Below, piece by piece: positions 11,070 to 21,557 of a DNA stretch of 64,000 nt. The notes under the pieces were generated by a model. It saw only the letters and a program-made list of their open reading frames with translations, was not told the origin of the DNA and did not search any database. Positions within the stretch are counted from its first letter, which is position 1. The number at the start of each line of letters is the position of its first letter. The stretch is taken from assembly GCA_034359265.1 (NCBI GenBank), contig CP136892.1, positions 82,390,001-82,454,000 on the forward strand, given 5' to 3'. The stretch comes from Canna indica (lineage: Eukaryota > Streptophyta > Magnoliopsida > Zingiberales > Cannaceae). The translations under genes were made by a program, and so were the position numbers.

Positions 11070-12290
11070 ACATCAATGCTTTGTTCTGAGTTCTATTAAA
11101 CCTAAATGAAAAAAACGAAATAAGGAAAGAAACAATTGTCTCAAAGAAGGGAAGCAATAAAAAAACATTCTTTTTGTATTTGCTTTGTAATATCATCTCG
11201 TATTTATTAAAGAATTGCCTCAGAGAAGTTTTTGGATAGACAAGATAAATCTTTATAGCCTGACCTCGTTGAGATATTGACATTCCAGCCCAGAATGTGT
11301 TTAACAAAAGCTGGTACCCATAAATGTCTGTTTACATACAATGAGGAAAGCCACTCATTATTTTCAAGCCCATGCTCTACAACCATTTTCACCCAACAAT
11401 TTTCAAAATCATCAACTTTCAAGGAATCATATGCTGCTTTCTTTAGTTCCTTTTTAATTACTTTGAAATCAGAAAGTCCTTTCAGTTTTCTGGAAGTTTT
11501 TTTAAGATACTGGACAAGCATAAGCGATCTCGAGCACCTGGAAACACATCCAGGACAGCACCTTGAATGGCCTTGGAGTAGTTGATAACAATAGCATTTG
11601 GACAGCATCCTAAAATGCAGGTTAAGAAAGCTTTAAATAGCCAAGTATAGTTCCGGATGGTTTCATCAGAGATCAGACCACATCCCACCAACACTAACTG
11701 GCCATGATGGTTCATACCCACAAATAGTACAAGAGGCAAATCATATTTTTCAGTCAAGAAGGCTGTATCGATGGAAATGACATCACCAAAGTATTGATAT
11801 GCCTTCCTACACCTACCATCAGCCCAGAACAAGTTTCTCAAGCAACCATGATCATTCAAAAAACATATCAAAAAAGACATTCTAGGAAGCAAAGATGGAA
11901 ACTTAGATTAATCCACCTTTAATCAGCTCCGATGAAAACTGATCTGTCAATAAAAGCATAGAACAATCCTTGCGATGCAAATGTGATTATCCAACATATG
12001 GACAACAACCATAGCTGCTAAATTTGAAGATTTGCAAACAAAGATATATTGACTGCTTCAAATCTACTAATGATACAGCCACCAACACTAACTGGCCATG
12101 ATGGTTCATACCCACAAATAGTACAAGAGGCAAATCATATTTTTCAGTCAAGAAGGCTGTATCGATGGAAATGACATCACCAAAGTATTGATATGCCTTC
12201 CTACACCTACCATCAGCCCAGAACAAGTTTCTCAAGCAACCATGATCATTCAAAAAACATATCAAAAAAGACATTCTAGGAAGCAAAGAT
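11070..12290 (-). pseudogene. FAR1-related sequence (MULE transposase domain) fragment, copy A
   Basis: Reading from 11892 down, the frame gives NLFWADGRCRKAYQYFGDVI, then SIDTAFLTEKYDLPLVLFVG, then NHHGQLVLVGCGLISDET, the standard FAR1-related/MULE catalytic region. The first Asp (SIDTA) is kept. The second site reads VINYSKA, where relatives and the sister copies have TDYSKA, so that Asp is lost. A frameshift near 11500-11600 separates the next part (KELKKAAYDSLKV..GLENNEWLSSLY). The C-terminus diverges after VKHILGWNV. The N-terminal FAR1 DNA-binding domain and the SWIM finger are absent. A 394-bp perfect tandem duplication (11687-12474) repeats the start. Not expected to be functional. 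Confidence 0.75.
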
Positions 12291-12474
12291 GGAAACTTAG
12301 ATTAATCCACCTTTAATCAGCTCCGATGAAAACTGATCTGTCAATAAAAGCATAGAACAATCCTTGCGATGCAAATGTGATTATCCAACATATGGACAAC
12401 AACCATAGCTGCTAAATTTGAAGATTTGCAAACAAAGATATATTGACTGCTTCAAATCTACTAATGATACAGCC
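11687..12474. repeat. Perfect tandem duplication, two 394-bp units
   Basis: Unit 1 is 11687-12080 and unit 2 is 12081-12474. Reading both through, I find no difference. Each unit contains the start of the FAR1-related domain and its upstream sequence. The sister copies B and D carry only one version. Confidence 0.9.
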
Positions 12475-12554
12475 AGGAAGTGGGAGGAGTAACAGAAGAA
12501 AAGGTAAGCGGATTCCAATAACTATCGTCAATCTTAAATTAACAGAAGAAAAAA

Positions 12555-12905
12555 CCCAACCAAACTTGCAATCCATCAAAAAAAGTAAATAAAAGAGCCA
12601 CAGTGAAGAATAAATAAACAAAAGCAGAGATCGAAAGAAACAAATAAGGATCCGAAGACATCCAACACATACACAGAAAGAAGCACCTTCGTAAGACAGA
12701 AGCTAAAAGAAGAAGCAAACTTCCAATCCATCAAAAAAAAAAGAGCCACAGTGAAGAATAAATAAACTAAAGCAGAGATCGAAAGAAACAAATAAGGATC
12801 CGAAGACATCCAACACATACACAGAAAGAAGCACCTTCGTAACACGGAAAAAGAAGCAAACTTGCAATCCATCAAAAAAAAAAAGAGCCACAGTGAAGAA
12901 TAAAG
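12555..12905. repeat. Tandem repeat, about 150-bp unit, 2.3 copies
   Basis: Units begin AACTTGCAATCCATCAAAAA and continue with GAGCCACAGTGAAGAATAAA, then AACACATACACAGAAAGAAG. The copies differ by small indels. Related single-copy sequence lies at 14925-14970 and 38755-38800, so this is the 5' exon/leader of the FAR1-related gene in copy A, locally amplified. Confidence 0.8.
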
Positions 12906-12914
12906 TAGCATGAA

Positions 12915-13380
12915 GAATAAACTCGATGTCAAAACCCTGCGGAAGGAGAAAGGTGGAAACTAATTACAAAGTAGCATGAAAAAATTAAGCAAAGGAAGAT
13001 TAAAAGAGTAGGGAATTACATCGCTGGACAGAAACTCTTTCCTATATTTTCTATAGGCATTCATATCATCCTCGTTCTCGAAATCACTATAAGTGCCTTC
13101 ACCTATGTATTCATCATCCGATTCCTCAATTTCACGAATAAAGTTCTCCTTGTTCAGCTTCTCATTTTCATCATCATCGTCATCTTCCTCCTCTTCTTCA
13201 TCGACATCCTCATTTTCCTCCTAAACCTCTGTGTCAATCTTCCGCTTCCTCAAACCTGGATCCCCTCCATTACCCTTCTCCTCAACCTCTGCCTTAATCA
13301 AAGTTGAACCGGAAATACACAACTCTGAACCCATTGTCTGCATTGTAGAACCCTAAGCAAACCCTAACGATGAAATTGGG
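12915..13380 (-). pseudogene. Cystatin-like gene, copy B, first exon only
   Basis: Minus-strand counterpart of exon 1 of the gene at 9530-10500. It begins MGSELCISGSTLIKAE and keeps LRKRKIDTEV, followed by a TAG where copy A has a Glu codon, then the acidic tract and AYRKYRKEFLSS. Only a few bases of the intron and exon 2 remain (12925-12950) before the sequence joins the tandem repeats at 12905. Exons 2-3 are missing, so it is a broken copy. Confidence 0.75.
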
Positions 13381-13734
13381 GCAAATATCTTAATTTAGCA
13401 TCTTTACAGAAGTTTTTCAATCCAAATTCAAGTAGGTTTGTGTTAAACATTTTAAAAACTCATGATGTTAGCTGCAAAAGATTGAGAGCTAGCAACTTTA
13501 ACCAGACCGAATGATAAAAAATACTGCAACTCTGAAAGCTGAGATCTGCAGCAGGAACGAGATGAATTCCAATAGATGGTCATTGGAAATCAGTGCGTAC
13601 ACAACAAATACATGAAATGAAGAAGAAGGAAAAGGAATATATGAAATGATGAAGGAATGGAAAGAAGGCAGATAATGACTTCTATAAGATGATGGTTGAT
13701 GCTTATGAGGTGAAGAAGCAAGAGCTAAGGGCTT

Positions 13735-13906
13735 GTTTTTTTTGAAGCTTGAAAACTGTATACCATTCATGAGTAATGAGAGGTTACTGTATAAGGGAGG
13801 AGAAGGGGAAAAAAACATAAACTAAACAAGGAAGGAAATAAGATAAGTTCTAGCATAAACAAAACAGACTCAACAATCTCCAATAGAATTAAAACAAAAG
13901 TAGAAG
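13735..13906 (-). mobile_element. Retroposed LINE-like or mRNA fragment with poly(A), 15-bp TSD
   Basis: A 172-bp insertion starting GTTTTTTTT on the plus strand, which is a poly(A) tail on the minus strand. It is flanked by the direct repeat AAGAGCTAAGGGCTT at 13720-13734 and 13907-13921. Copies A (near 10890) and D (near 37835) lack the insertion. A long variable TSD plus poly(A) fits target-primed reverse transcription. The source is not recognised; it could be a 5'-truncated LINE tail or a processed transcript. Confidence 0.8.
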
Positions 13907-14139
13907 AAGAGCTAAGGGCTTTGTTAGGGTCTAGTTTGAACATGAGAGCAATGGAAGGATAATTAATGTATCCACTTATCACATAACTAACAAGGACTCA
14001 GATAGAAAATGACAGACTTATATAGGATTTACTATTAATATTGTATTTCTAAAAGTAATTGGTCCCGCTTTCATAAGTATCAGTTTTATGGAGATCCCAT
14101 TTCAGAGTCAATATAAGGGAATTACATCAATGTTTTGTT

Positions 14140-15023
14140 CTAAGTTCTATTAACCCTAAATTTAAAAAACGAAATAAGAAAAGAAACAATTCTCTCAAAC
14201 AAGGGAAGCAATAAAAAAAAACATTCTTTTTTGTATTTGCTTTGTAAGATCATGTAGTATTTTCTAAAGAATTGCTTCAGAGAAATTTTTGGATAGACAA
14301 ATCCATTAAGATAAATGTTTATAGCCTGACCTCGTTGAGATATTGACATTCCAGCCCAGAATGTGTGTTTAAGAAAAGCTGGTACCCATAAATGTCTGTT
14401 TTCATACAATGAGGTAAGCCACTCATTATTTTCAAGCCCATGCTCCACAACCATTTTCTTCCAACACTTTCCAAAATCAACTTTCAAGGAATCATATGCT
14501 GCTTTCTTTAGTTCCTTTTTAATTACTTCAAATTCAGAAAGTCCTTTCAGTAATTCTCTGGAACTTTTTTTAAGATACTGGACAAGCACAAGCGATGTCG
14601 AGCACCTGGAAACACATCCAGCGATGTCGAGCACCTGGAAGGCTGGAATGGCCTTGGAGTAGTCGGTAACAATAGCATTTGGACAGCATCCTAACATGCA
14701 GATTAAGAAAGCTTAAAATAACCAAGTATAGTTCTGGATGGTTTCATTAGAGATCATACCCCCACAAATAGTACAAGAGGCAAATCATATTTTTCAGTCA
14801 TGAAGGCTGTATCAATGGAAATGAAATCACCGAAGTATTGATATGCCGTCCTACACCTACCATCCGCCCAGAACAAGTTTCTCAAGCAACCATTATCATT
14901 CAAAAAAACATCAAATAAGGATCCGAATAGATCCAACACATACACAGAAAGAAGCACCTTCGTAAGACAGAAGAACAAACAAGAAGAAGAAGAAGAAGAA
15001 GAAGAAGAAGAAGAAGAAATCAC
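14140..15023 (-). pseudogene. FAR1-related sequence (MULE domain) fragment, copy B
   Basis: The minus strand from 15023 encodes a short serine-rich leader from an AGA repeat, then LTKVLLSVYVLDLFGS, a non-FAR1 stretch shared with copy D. NLFWADGRCRTAYQYFGDFI and SIDTAFMTEKYDLPLVLFVG follow. After a gap at 14700-14755 it resumes with CCPNAIVTDYSKAI, where the second catalytic Asp is present. It continues to LWVPAFLKHTFWAGMSISQR, the usual FAR1-related C-terminal part. A small internal duplication near 14600-14640 (GATGTCGAGCACCTGGAA twice) disrupts the region. The N-terminal DNA-binding domain is missing. Confidence 0.75.
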
Positions 15024-15765
15024 CTTTTATCAACTTCTGCTCTCCTTGCGATCAGAACCCCCAATCGAAATATGCAACACGCCACGGTCGAAACCGGGAT
15101 AAAATATATAGGAAGAGGAGAAAGAGAGAGTGCTTGAGAGAGAGGGAGAGAGAGAGATTACCTAGACGGCGACGAGAAGAAGCAGCAGCCCCGCGTGAAA
15201 GGAAGAGAGCGTAGGCGCGCAGCAGCCGCAGAAGATTAATGCGAAGAAGCAGCCACGGTGTCCTATTTTATATAATTTACAAAACAATGGATCTTAATAA
15301 ATAATGCCAAAGATTAATTATTAAAACAAATAAAGCCTGATGACTCTTCCAAGGCATTCACGATACAACAAATATAAGGTGAGAGTGAGAGGGAATAAAT
15401 ATTATATATAGAAATATGCAGCAAATAGACTCAAAGAATTTTAGTTCTTCATTAATCTAATAAAGGTTATTTCCTGTCACAACCCAATATCAAAAGAGAG
15501 ATAATCAAGGTTGTCTATAATTCGAAATATTTTTCATCATCTTGAGAAAAAGTTAATAGATCTGAGGACAATTTTATCTATCCATGACATATTTAATATT
15601 TTCTTTAAAAAATAGATAATTAAATTCAAACTTTATTTTATAAGGACAAATGAACTTCATCAACATTCAATATATCTATCCCCTTCTCTTGAATCTTGAT
15701 TCAAATACATTTAAAATATCCAAATAGACAAATGTTAGCATAAATATATGTATCAATCAACCTAA
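15024..15765. other. Upstream flank of FAR1-related copy B, then AT-rich DNA
   Basis: 15050-15180 is the GA-rich leader/promoter side of the minus-strand copy B. It is similar to 38850-38985 in copy D (GATAAAATATATAGGAAGAG and runs of GAGAGA). The AGAAGAAG microsatellite is at 14980-15020. Beyond about 15260 the sequence is AT-rich with no gene seen. Confidence 0.5.
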
Positions 15766-17242
15766 GGGCCCGTTTGGTTCGTAAATTACTTGTCACAGGA
15801 CACTAGACAGGGACAAGGACAGGACATCAAGTGTCCTAGAACAGTAGCTATACCGTGTTTGTTTCGTCAAGAACAGGACACGATATTCCGTCCTGTCCTG
15901 CGTTTGTTTCGCTATAACAAAGTACTGTACATGATAAAATGACTAAAATACCCTTGTAAATTAGTCTTAAAACTGATTAATATATAAAAAAATCTTAATA
16001 TATAGTATCAAATATTTTTCAACTAATATATAGTTTAACTAATAAATTTTCAACTAACCTAAAAATATAATAATAGGATAATACCGAAAAATATAAAAAT
16101 CATACTAAACGATCTCCAATCTAAAATCTGACACCACCACCGCGTTCAGCACGTGAAAATTTACAACTTTGGTATTCACCTCGACTCGATCCGACGATTC
16201 TACGATCAACTACAAAAATATCTCAATAATTCATAAATTAACCCAATTTCATATGATACAGCTCTATTATTTAAACACTATTCATATCCCACCCCTCGTC
16301 TCCCTCTCCCCTCACCCCTAGCGCTGCCCCTTGCCCTTGCGCCCGACGCCATCTCCCTGCTCCGCTCGAACCCACGCCGGCCGGCCCTCCCGGCCGCCGA
16401 CGATCACCCCGACGGTGACGTCGCCTCTCCCGCAACTCCCGATGCCGACGGGATGCCCTCTCTCTCTCTTTCTCTCTCCCCTCACCCCTAGCGCTGCCCC
16501 TTGCCCTTGCGCCCGACGCCACCTCCCTGCTCCGCTCGAACCCACGCCGGCCGGCCCTCCCGGCCGCCGACGATCACCCCGACGGTGACGTCGCCTCTCC
16601 CGCAACTCCCGACGCCGACGGGACGCCCTCTCTCTCTCTTTCCTCCCGCAACCTCGACGTGGCAGTCCGCAGCCACTACACGCGGCCGCTGCGTGCGACA
16701 TCCGGCACCGGCACCGGAGAAGGAGAGGGTGGTGCGGGAGGCATGGTTGACGGTGACGCTAGAGACGGAGGTCGCGCCGGCAGGGAAGGAAGTAGGCTCG
16801 GCGGCGGACCCTCACTCGTCTCCCTCTCCACCTGACGCCCGCCCGATGCCCGCCCGAGCCCCGCCTTCGGTCAGGCGGCTGTTCTCGCTGGCGCCGCCGC
16901 ATCAGGGCATCGACGGCGAGTGGGGCGCCGACGAGGAGAAAGCGCTGCCGTGCCGGCGTGGGCGGCAGGTGTCCTGGAGCTTGCGTGAGAGGCGAGAGCA
17001 GCGGGGAACCTGGAGCTTGCGTGAGAGGCGAGAGCAGTGGGGAGGGCAGTGATGTCTTTTTGCATTAATGTCCTTCGCTCTGTTTTGATGTCCCGAGAAT
17101 TTTCTCGGGACATCAAAAGGGTCCAAAATCCTGTCCCGAACAGGAATTAAAATCCAGTCCCTCCCACTTTTTGCAAAACAAACGGGAGACAAGAGCCAAA
17201 GTCCAGTCCAGTCCCCCGTTTTTAAACGAAACAAACGGGCCC
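15766..17242. mobile_element. Non-autonomous PIF/Harbinger-type element carrying GC-rich sequence
   Basis: 1,477 bp. The left end is GGGCCCGTTTGGTTCG; the reverse complement of the right end is GGGCCCGTTTGTTTCG. It is flanked by TAA at 15763-15765 and 17243-17245. The AT-rich ends enclose a strongly GC-rich core (about 16280-17050) containing a 170-bp tandem duplication. No transposase is present. The core includes sequence shared with the LTR-like element at 35745-37774 in opposite orientation. Several long frames run through the core in different phases because of its GC richness; none resembles a known protein. Confidence 0.85.
16305..16645. repeat. Tandem duplication, about 170-bp GC-rich unit
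   Basis: Both units carry CCCCTCACCCCTAGCGCTGC through GACGCCGACGGGACGCCC-like sequence ending in a CTCTCT run. They differ by a few substitutions. A diverged single copy lies in reverse orientation at about 36240-36370. Confidence 0.8.
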
Positions 17243-17824
17243 TAAGTAGTCTATTTCAATTATAATTAACATAGACAATGGGATTAATCAACATTAGTAC
17301 TATTTATTTTTACTTTTATCTAATTTTAATGAAAACTAAACTAACTAATTTTATTTAAATTAAAATTAACCTAGGTAATCTAATTGAACTAAAATTAACC
17401 TACTCTAATTCAATGAAAATTAACATGGATAATTTGATTTTATAAAAAATATTGTAGATTATTTTTAATTGAAACTATTTATGCTATTTAATTTAATTAT
17501 ATTTAATTTAAGTATTCAATTTTAATGAATCTACCTAAACTATGGCGAAATTAACGAATCTAACCCAGTTTTTGAATTGTATCAAATCTAACCCGATCTT
17601 TCGAATTAACACCTATTATACTCCATCGTCAAGTCGCTGCTACTTTTAGGTATTAATACGTATATTGGTCTAATGCACTCACTCTCTATCTATTACAACA
17701 TTCCCTTTTCTTGCTCTCTTATACGCCCCCCTCTCCCGTAAAACAATAATAACTCTTCAACTTCTTTTCCATCTCCGCGTCTAGCCCTCCATTGCGGCGT
17801 CGCCTCCACTACACTTTGCATGCC

Positions 17825-17961
17825 ATGCATGGTCTCCTATTTTGGCTTTGTTGGCTCATATTCCCAACAAGCGGTAAAGTGTTAGTTGCTGCCTCAAAGT
17901 CAAAGTTTGGGTCTCCCGTAGAAGACTTTGTCGAGTCGCCCGCGCTCTGTCGCTCAGTAAC
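17825..17961 (+). pseudogene. 5' part of an ORF split by the 9.8-kb CACTA
   Basis: From the ATG at 17825 the frame reads MHGLLFWLCWLIFPTSG, a hydrophobic start that could be a signal peptide or anchor, and stays open to the insertion site. If the CACTA (17962-27725) and one TSD copy are removed, the frame continues without a stop to 27957, for about 121 residues in all. The product is not recognised. CT-rich leader sequence lies upstream at 17690-17790. It may be a real small host gene or a chance ORF in a GC-rich patch. Confidence 0.35.
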
Positions 17962-18429
17962 CACTACAAAAGAAAACGTCTTCTGCGACGGCCACTGGGT
18001 CGCAGAGCCATCGCAGAAGCTCTTTAGCGACGGCAAGCAATGGTCGCACAAATTCGTCGTCGATGCCCTGGTCGCAGATTATATGTGACCATAGACAGAG
18101 TGGTCGCAATAAAAAATAATTGCAACGGCAAATCGTCGTCGCAAGATTTTCGTCGCACAGCAACTGCGACCGTTGTGTTGTGCGACCAAGTCATCTTCTG
18201 CGACGGTAGTTGCGGCCGCAATACCGTCGCAGAAGTGTATATACTTTTAAAAAAAATCAAAAAAATAAATTCATATTTACAATATTTAATTAAAATACAT
18301 ATCAATCAAACAAGAGACGTCAATTTATAATTTATATACTTAAAATGGATATCAAAATATTATATACACCATATCAAAACAATATTTACATCATATCAAA
18401 ATAAAACATCAAATAAATACATCACTGAT

Positions 18430-19230
18430 GAGGCACATCAGACGGGCGGGGGAGGCGGCGAAAATAGGGGCTGCGTGGGGAGGGCATCAATCGGCGTCGA
18501 CGATGATGATGGATCTGATGCTCATGTCGTTGTGCCGAATGACGGGGGTGGCAGAGGGGCATGAGCACCATGTATGATAGAAGCTATATACGCCAAGTAC
18601 TCGGTCACATGTGTCATAGTATCCCTCATAGCGGCCATGTCAGTCTTGAGGCGTGCCTGAGCAGTCTCAATGGCCGCTAATCGGTCCTGATCCACACGTG
18701 ATGTTGATGGACCAGCGGAGGTGAAGGCAGACGACCCCGTACCATATGGCTGCAACAACGCCCGTGCGTGGGCTATTGTGCCAATGCCATATATATACAC
18801 GGCCGTGGTCTATGCATGTCACCTGTATCCATGCATCAGCATCAAGCTGATACTGTGCAGGATCACCTCCCCGCTGGGTCACCAACTCATTGTACATAGT
18901 CTTTAAAGAAAATTAAGTGGATTAATTAAATTAATTATACACAATAGAACTAGATAAAAAAATTAAATATTAACTTACCAATAATCATTAAATTACTTAC
19001 CAATCGACGCTCGTGGCTAATAAATGAGATGGACCCACCGGTATACCAAGCGACAGATCCCTCGGCCAACGTCATCCTATTTGGTGCATCGTCCGGGAGG
19101 CACCCCGCCATCCCTCCAACGCCCAGATGCCGCATAGCTGATCTCATACGTCAACATGCATCCAGGTTGGCCCGTGTCCCTTGAGCACATCCATAGGCGT
19201 ATCTCTGTTACCACCTATACTCGCTTGCGC
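18430..19230 (-). pseudogene. CACTA ORF1 (Transposase_24), 3' part
   Basis: The minus strand from 19147 encodes RSAMRHLGVGGMAGCLPDDA and then AWYTGGSISFISHERRL, matching the end of the Transposase_24 domain where NR.....HTGGSISF is typical. The next exon (18890-18660) reads YNELVTQRGGDPAQYQLDAD, a usual C-terminal pattern, and is followed by a helical stretch (RLAAIETAQARLKTDMAAMR). The 5' part is at 26290-26870, separated by the hAT insertion. Stops and the insertion make it a pseudogene. Confidence 0.7.
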
Positions 19231-19691
19231 CTAGAGGTGGCAATATTGGGCCGGGCCCACCCATGGGCGTACGGGCCCGGCACGGCCCGTCTGTGCCTAG
19301 GAGGCGGGCTGGGATCGCCCCGTGGGCACGCGGGCCGAGTACGTCACACACATCGTGCTGGCCCGAGCACGGCACAGCCCGCGCGCTGTGCTCACCCGAG
19401 CACGGCGCCCTCGGTCTGGCGCGCGCCAAACCAGATGATTTTTTTTAAAAGAAAATATTTTACTATTTAAAATCTCCTATCATTTTCTCCATTTTTTCTA
19501 TCTTCATTCTCTTCTCCAACTCTTTCTCTCAACTCTCAACTCTCAACAATCTAAGTTCGTTTACAATCATTCTCAACAACTTTTTAAGTTCATCAAGGAT
19601 TCAAGATTGTTGTCAAAAAATTTTAATCTCTTAAATTTGTTTCATTGATTAGTATAATATTTATACTTTTTATATTTTTAATTTTTACTAA

Positions 19692-21074
19692 TGGCGGATA
19701 AAGATTTTTCAGGTTATTCTCCACAAGTTGGATCAAATATATTAGAAGAAATGTCTCTTAGTACTCATACCACTCAACAAAACCAAGACATATAGATAAG
19801 TCCATCAGGTAGAAAAAAAAGTATGGTATGAGAATATATTGAGAAAATTATTGAAGCTAATGGTACTATAACAAAAGCCCGGTGCAAAAAATATCAAAAA
19901 AAAATTTTGGCTTCAACAATAGGAGGAACTGTTCATCTTTTACGTCATGCAAAGGGTTATGACAATAAGGTTACACAAGCTCAATAAATTCTTAATTTAT
20001 CTTCTTCTTATTTAGCAATTTTTTCGTATGATCATAATTTTCAACGTCGAGAACTTGCAAAATTAATTATTCATAGTGAATCTCCTTTTAGTTTTGTTGA
20101 TCAACCAAGATTTTTTACTTGCATTCAAAATACTTTACAATCAAAATATAAAAAAATTACTCGAAATACAATGAAAAGTGATGCTTTAAAATTACTTTTT
20201 ATATATAGACAAAATATAATAACTAGTTTTCAAAATAATAAATCAAAATTTTTTTTAACATCTGATGTTTGGTCTAGTCAATGTACTACTAATTCTTACA
20301 TTTGTGTTATTGCACATTGGATTGATGAAAAATTTATTTTGCAAAAAAGAATAATTAGTTTTAAAGTTTTTGAATATCCACACACTTCTGTTGCTATTTT
20401 TTATGCTATTAGATTTGTAACATCTTTCTATAATATAAATGATAAAAAAAATTCGATTAGTTTTGATAATACTAGTAATAATGATGATGTTATTCCTCCC
20501 CTTATACAATTATTTAAGTCAGTATTAGAAGGTGAATTATTTCATGTTCGTTGTGTTTGTCATATTCTTAATTTATGTGTACAAGATGGTTTAATACTAG
20601 TAAATATATATGTAGAAAAAATAAGAGATGTTATTAGATATATGCATTCTTCAAAAGCAAGAACGCAAGAATTTAAAAAATTATGTCAATCTTTTAATAA
20701 ACCATTAAAAAATTTTAATGGTGATGTTATTACTAGATGGAATTCAACATATCATATGCTTAGGTCTACTACAAAATATCAAGAAATCCTTACAATATTT
20801 TACAATGAAAATATGTTTGGTGATCCAATTAATGATAATGATTGGTTAGTTGCTGGGCATATTACTCAAATTTTAGAACTTTTTAATAAAGCTACCGAAC
20901 AACTTTTCGGTGTTTATTATCCTACATGTAATTTAACTCTTTCACATATAGTTCGTATTAGTGAAGTATTTTTTTCGCATAGACATCATCATTTATTTGC
21001 ACAAATTATTTCTTTAATGGAATCTAAATTTAAAAAGTATTGGTCAGATATACCTATTTTATTTTGTTTAACAA
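19692..21074 (+). pseudogene. hAT transposase, 5' part
   Basis: The frame starts MADKDFSGYSPQVGSN but meets stops near 19793, 19830 and 19985. A BED-type zinc finger region is visible (ARCKKYQKK then GGTVHLLRHAKG), with the second Cys apparently replaced. From 20171 a clean 300-residue stretch covers the catalytic core: FLTSDVWSSQ, then VRCVCHILNLCVQDGL, then TRWNSTYHMLRSTTKYQE, all standard hAT motifs. It runs into the Helitron junction at 21074/21075 in the middle of a conserved IPILFCLTT stretch. The second half is at 25216-25830. Confidence 0.85.
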
Positions 21075-21148
21075 CTAGTTTAATTACCTGGGCATGGATG
21101 CGCGGTGATCTTAATTCATATTAAATCGAATAATTTTGTTATTAATAT

Positions 21149-21326
21149 ATATTAATATTTGAAAAATAATATTGTGTAGAAATAAAAAATAATATATAAA
21201 ATATTTTTTTACAAAAAATTACGGAAAGCTTCTTGATATATTAATATTTGAAAAATAATATTGTGTAGAAATAAAAAATAATATAAAAAATACTTTTTTA
21301 AAAAAAATTACGGAAAGCTTCTTAGT
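21149..21326. repeat. About 89-bp direct repeat in the Helitron 3' region
   Basis: Two adjacent copies of a block starting ATATTAATATTTGAAAAATA and ending TTACGGAAAGCTTCTT, with small indels. It lies between the Helitron 3' terminus and the end of the helicase remnant. Confidence 0.75.
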
Positions 21327-21557
21327 ATACAACAGTTGTAATTTTTTTTTCAATATGATCTTCTGAATTATAAATAAAAGTCTGGTATATGGATCTGATC
21401 CAACAAACTCCCTCAAGAATTTGATAAGCACATGTTGTTTGAGCTCAAAAATATTGTTGACTCTTTTTTATTTAGAGATATCATGTAGTTATTAATCGTT
21501 TCAATCATATTCATAGTAGGAGCTAATATAGTTATTTGTTGCAAATATTGGCATTTG

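Noticed and set aside
16271..17234. Several long Arg/Pro/Ala-rich ORFs on both strands
   Set aside because: GC-rich transposon-borne sequence with a tandem duplication; frames overlap in all phases and none matches a known family.
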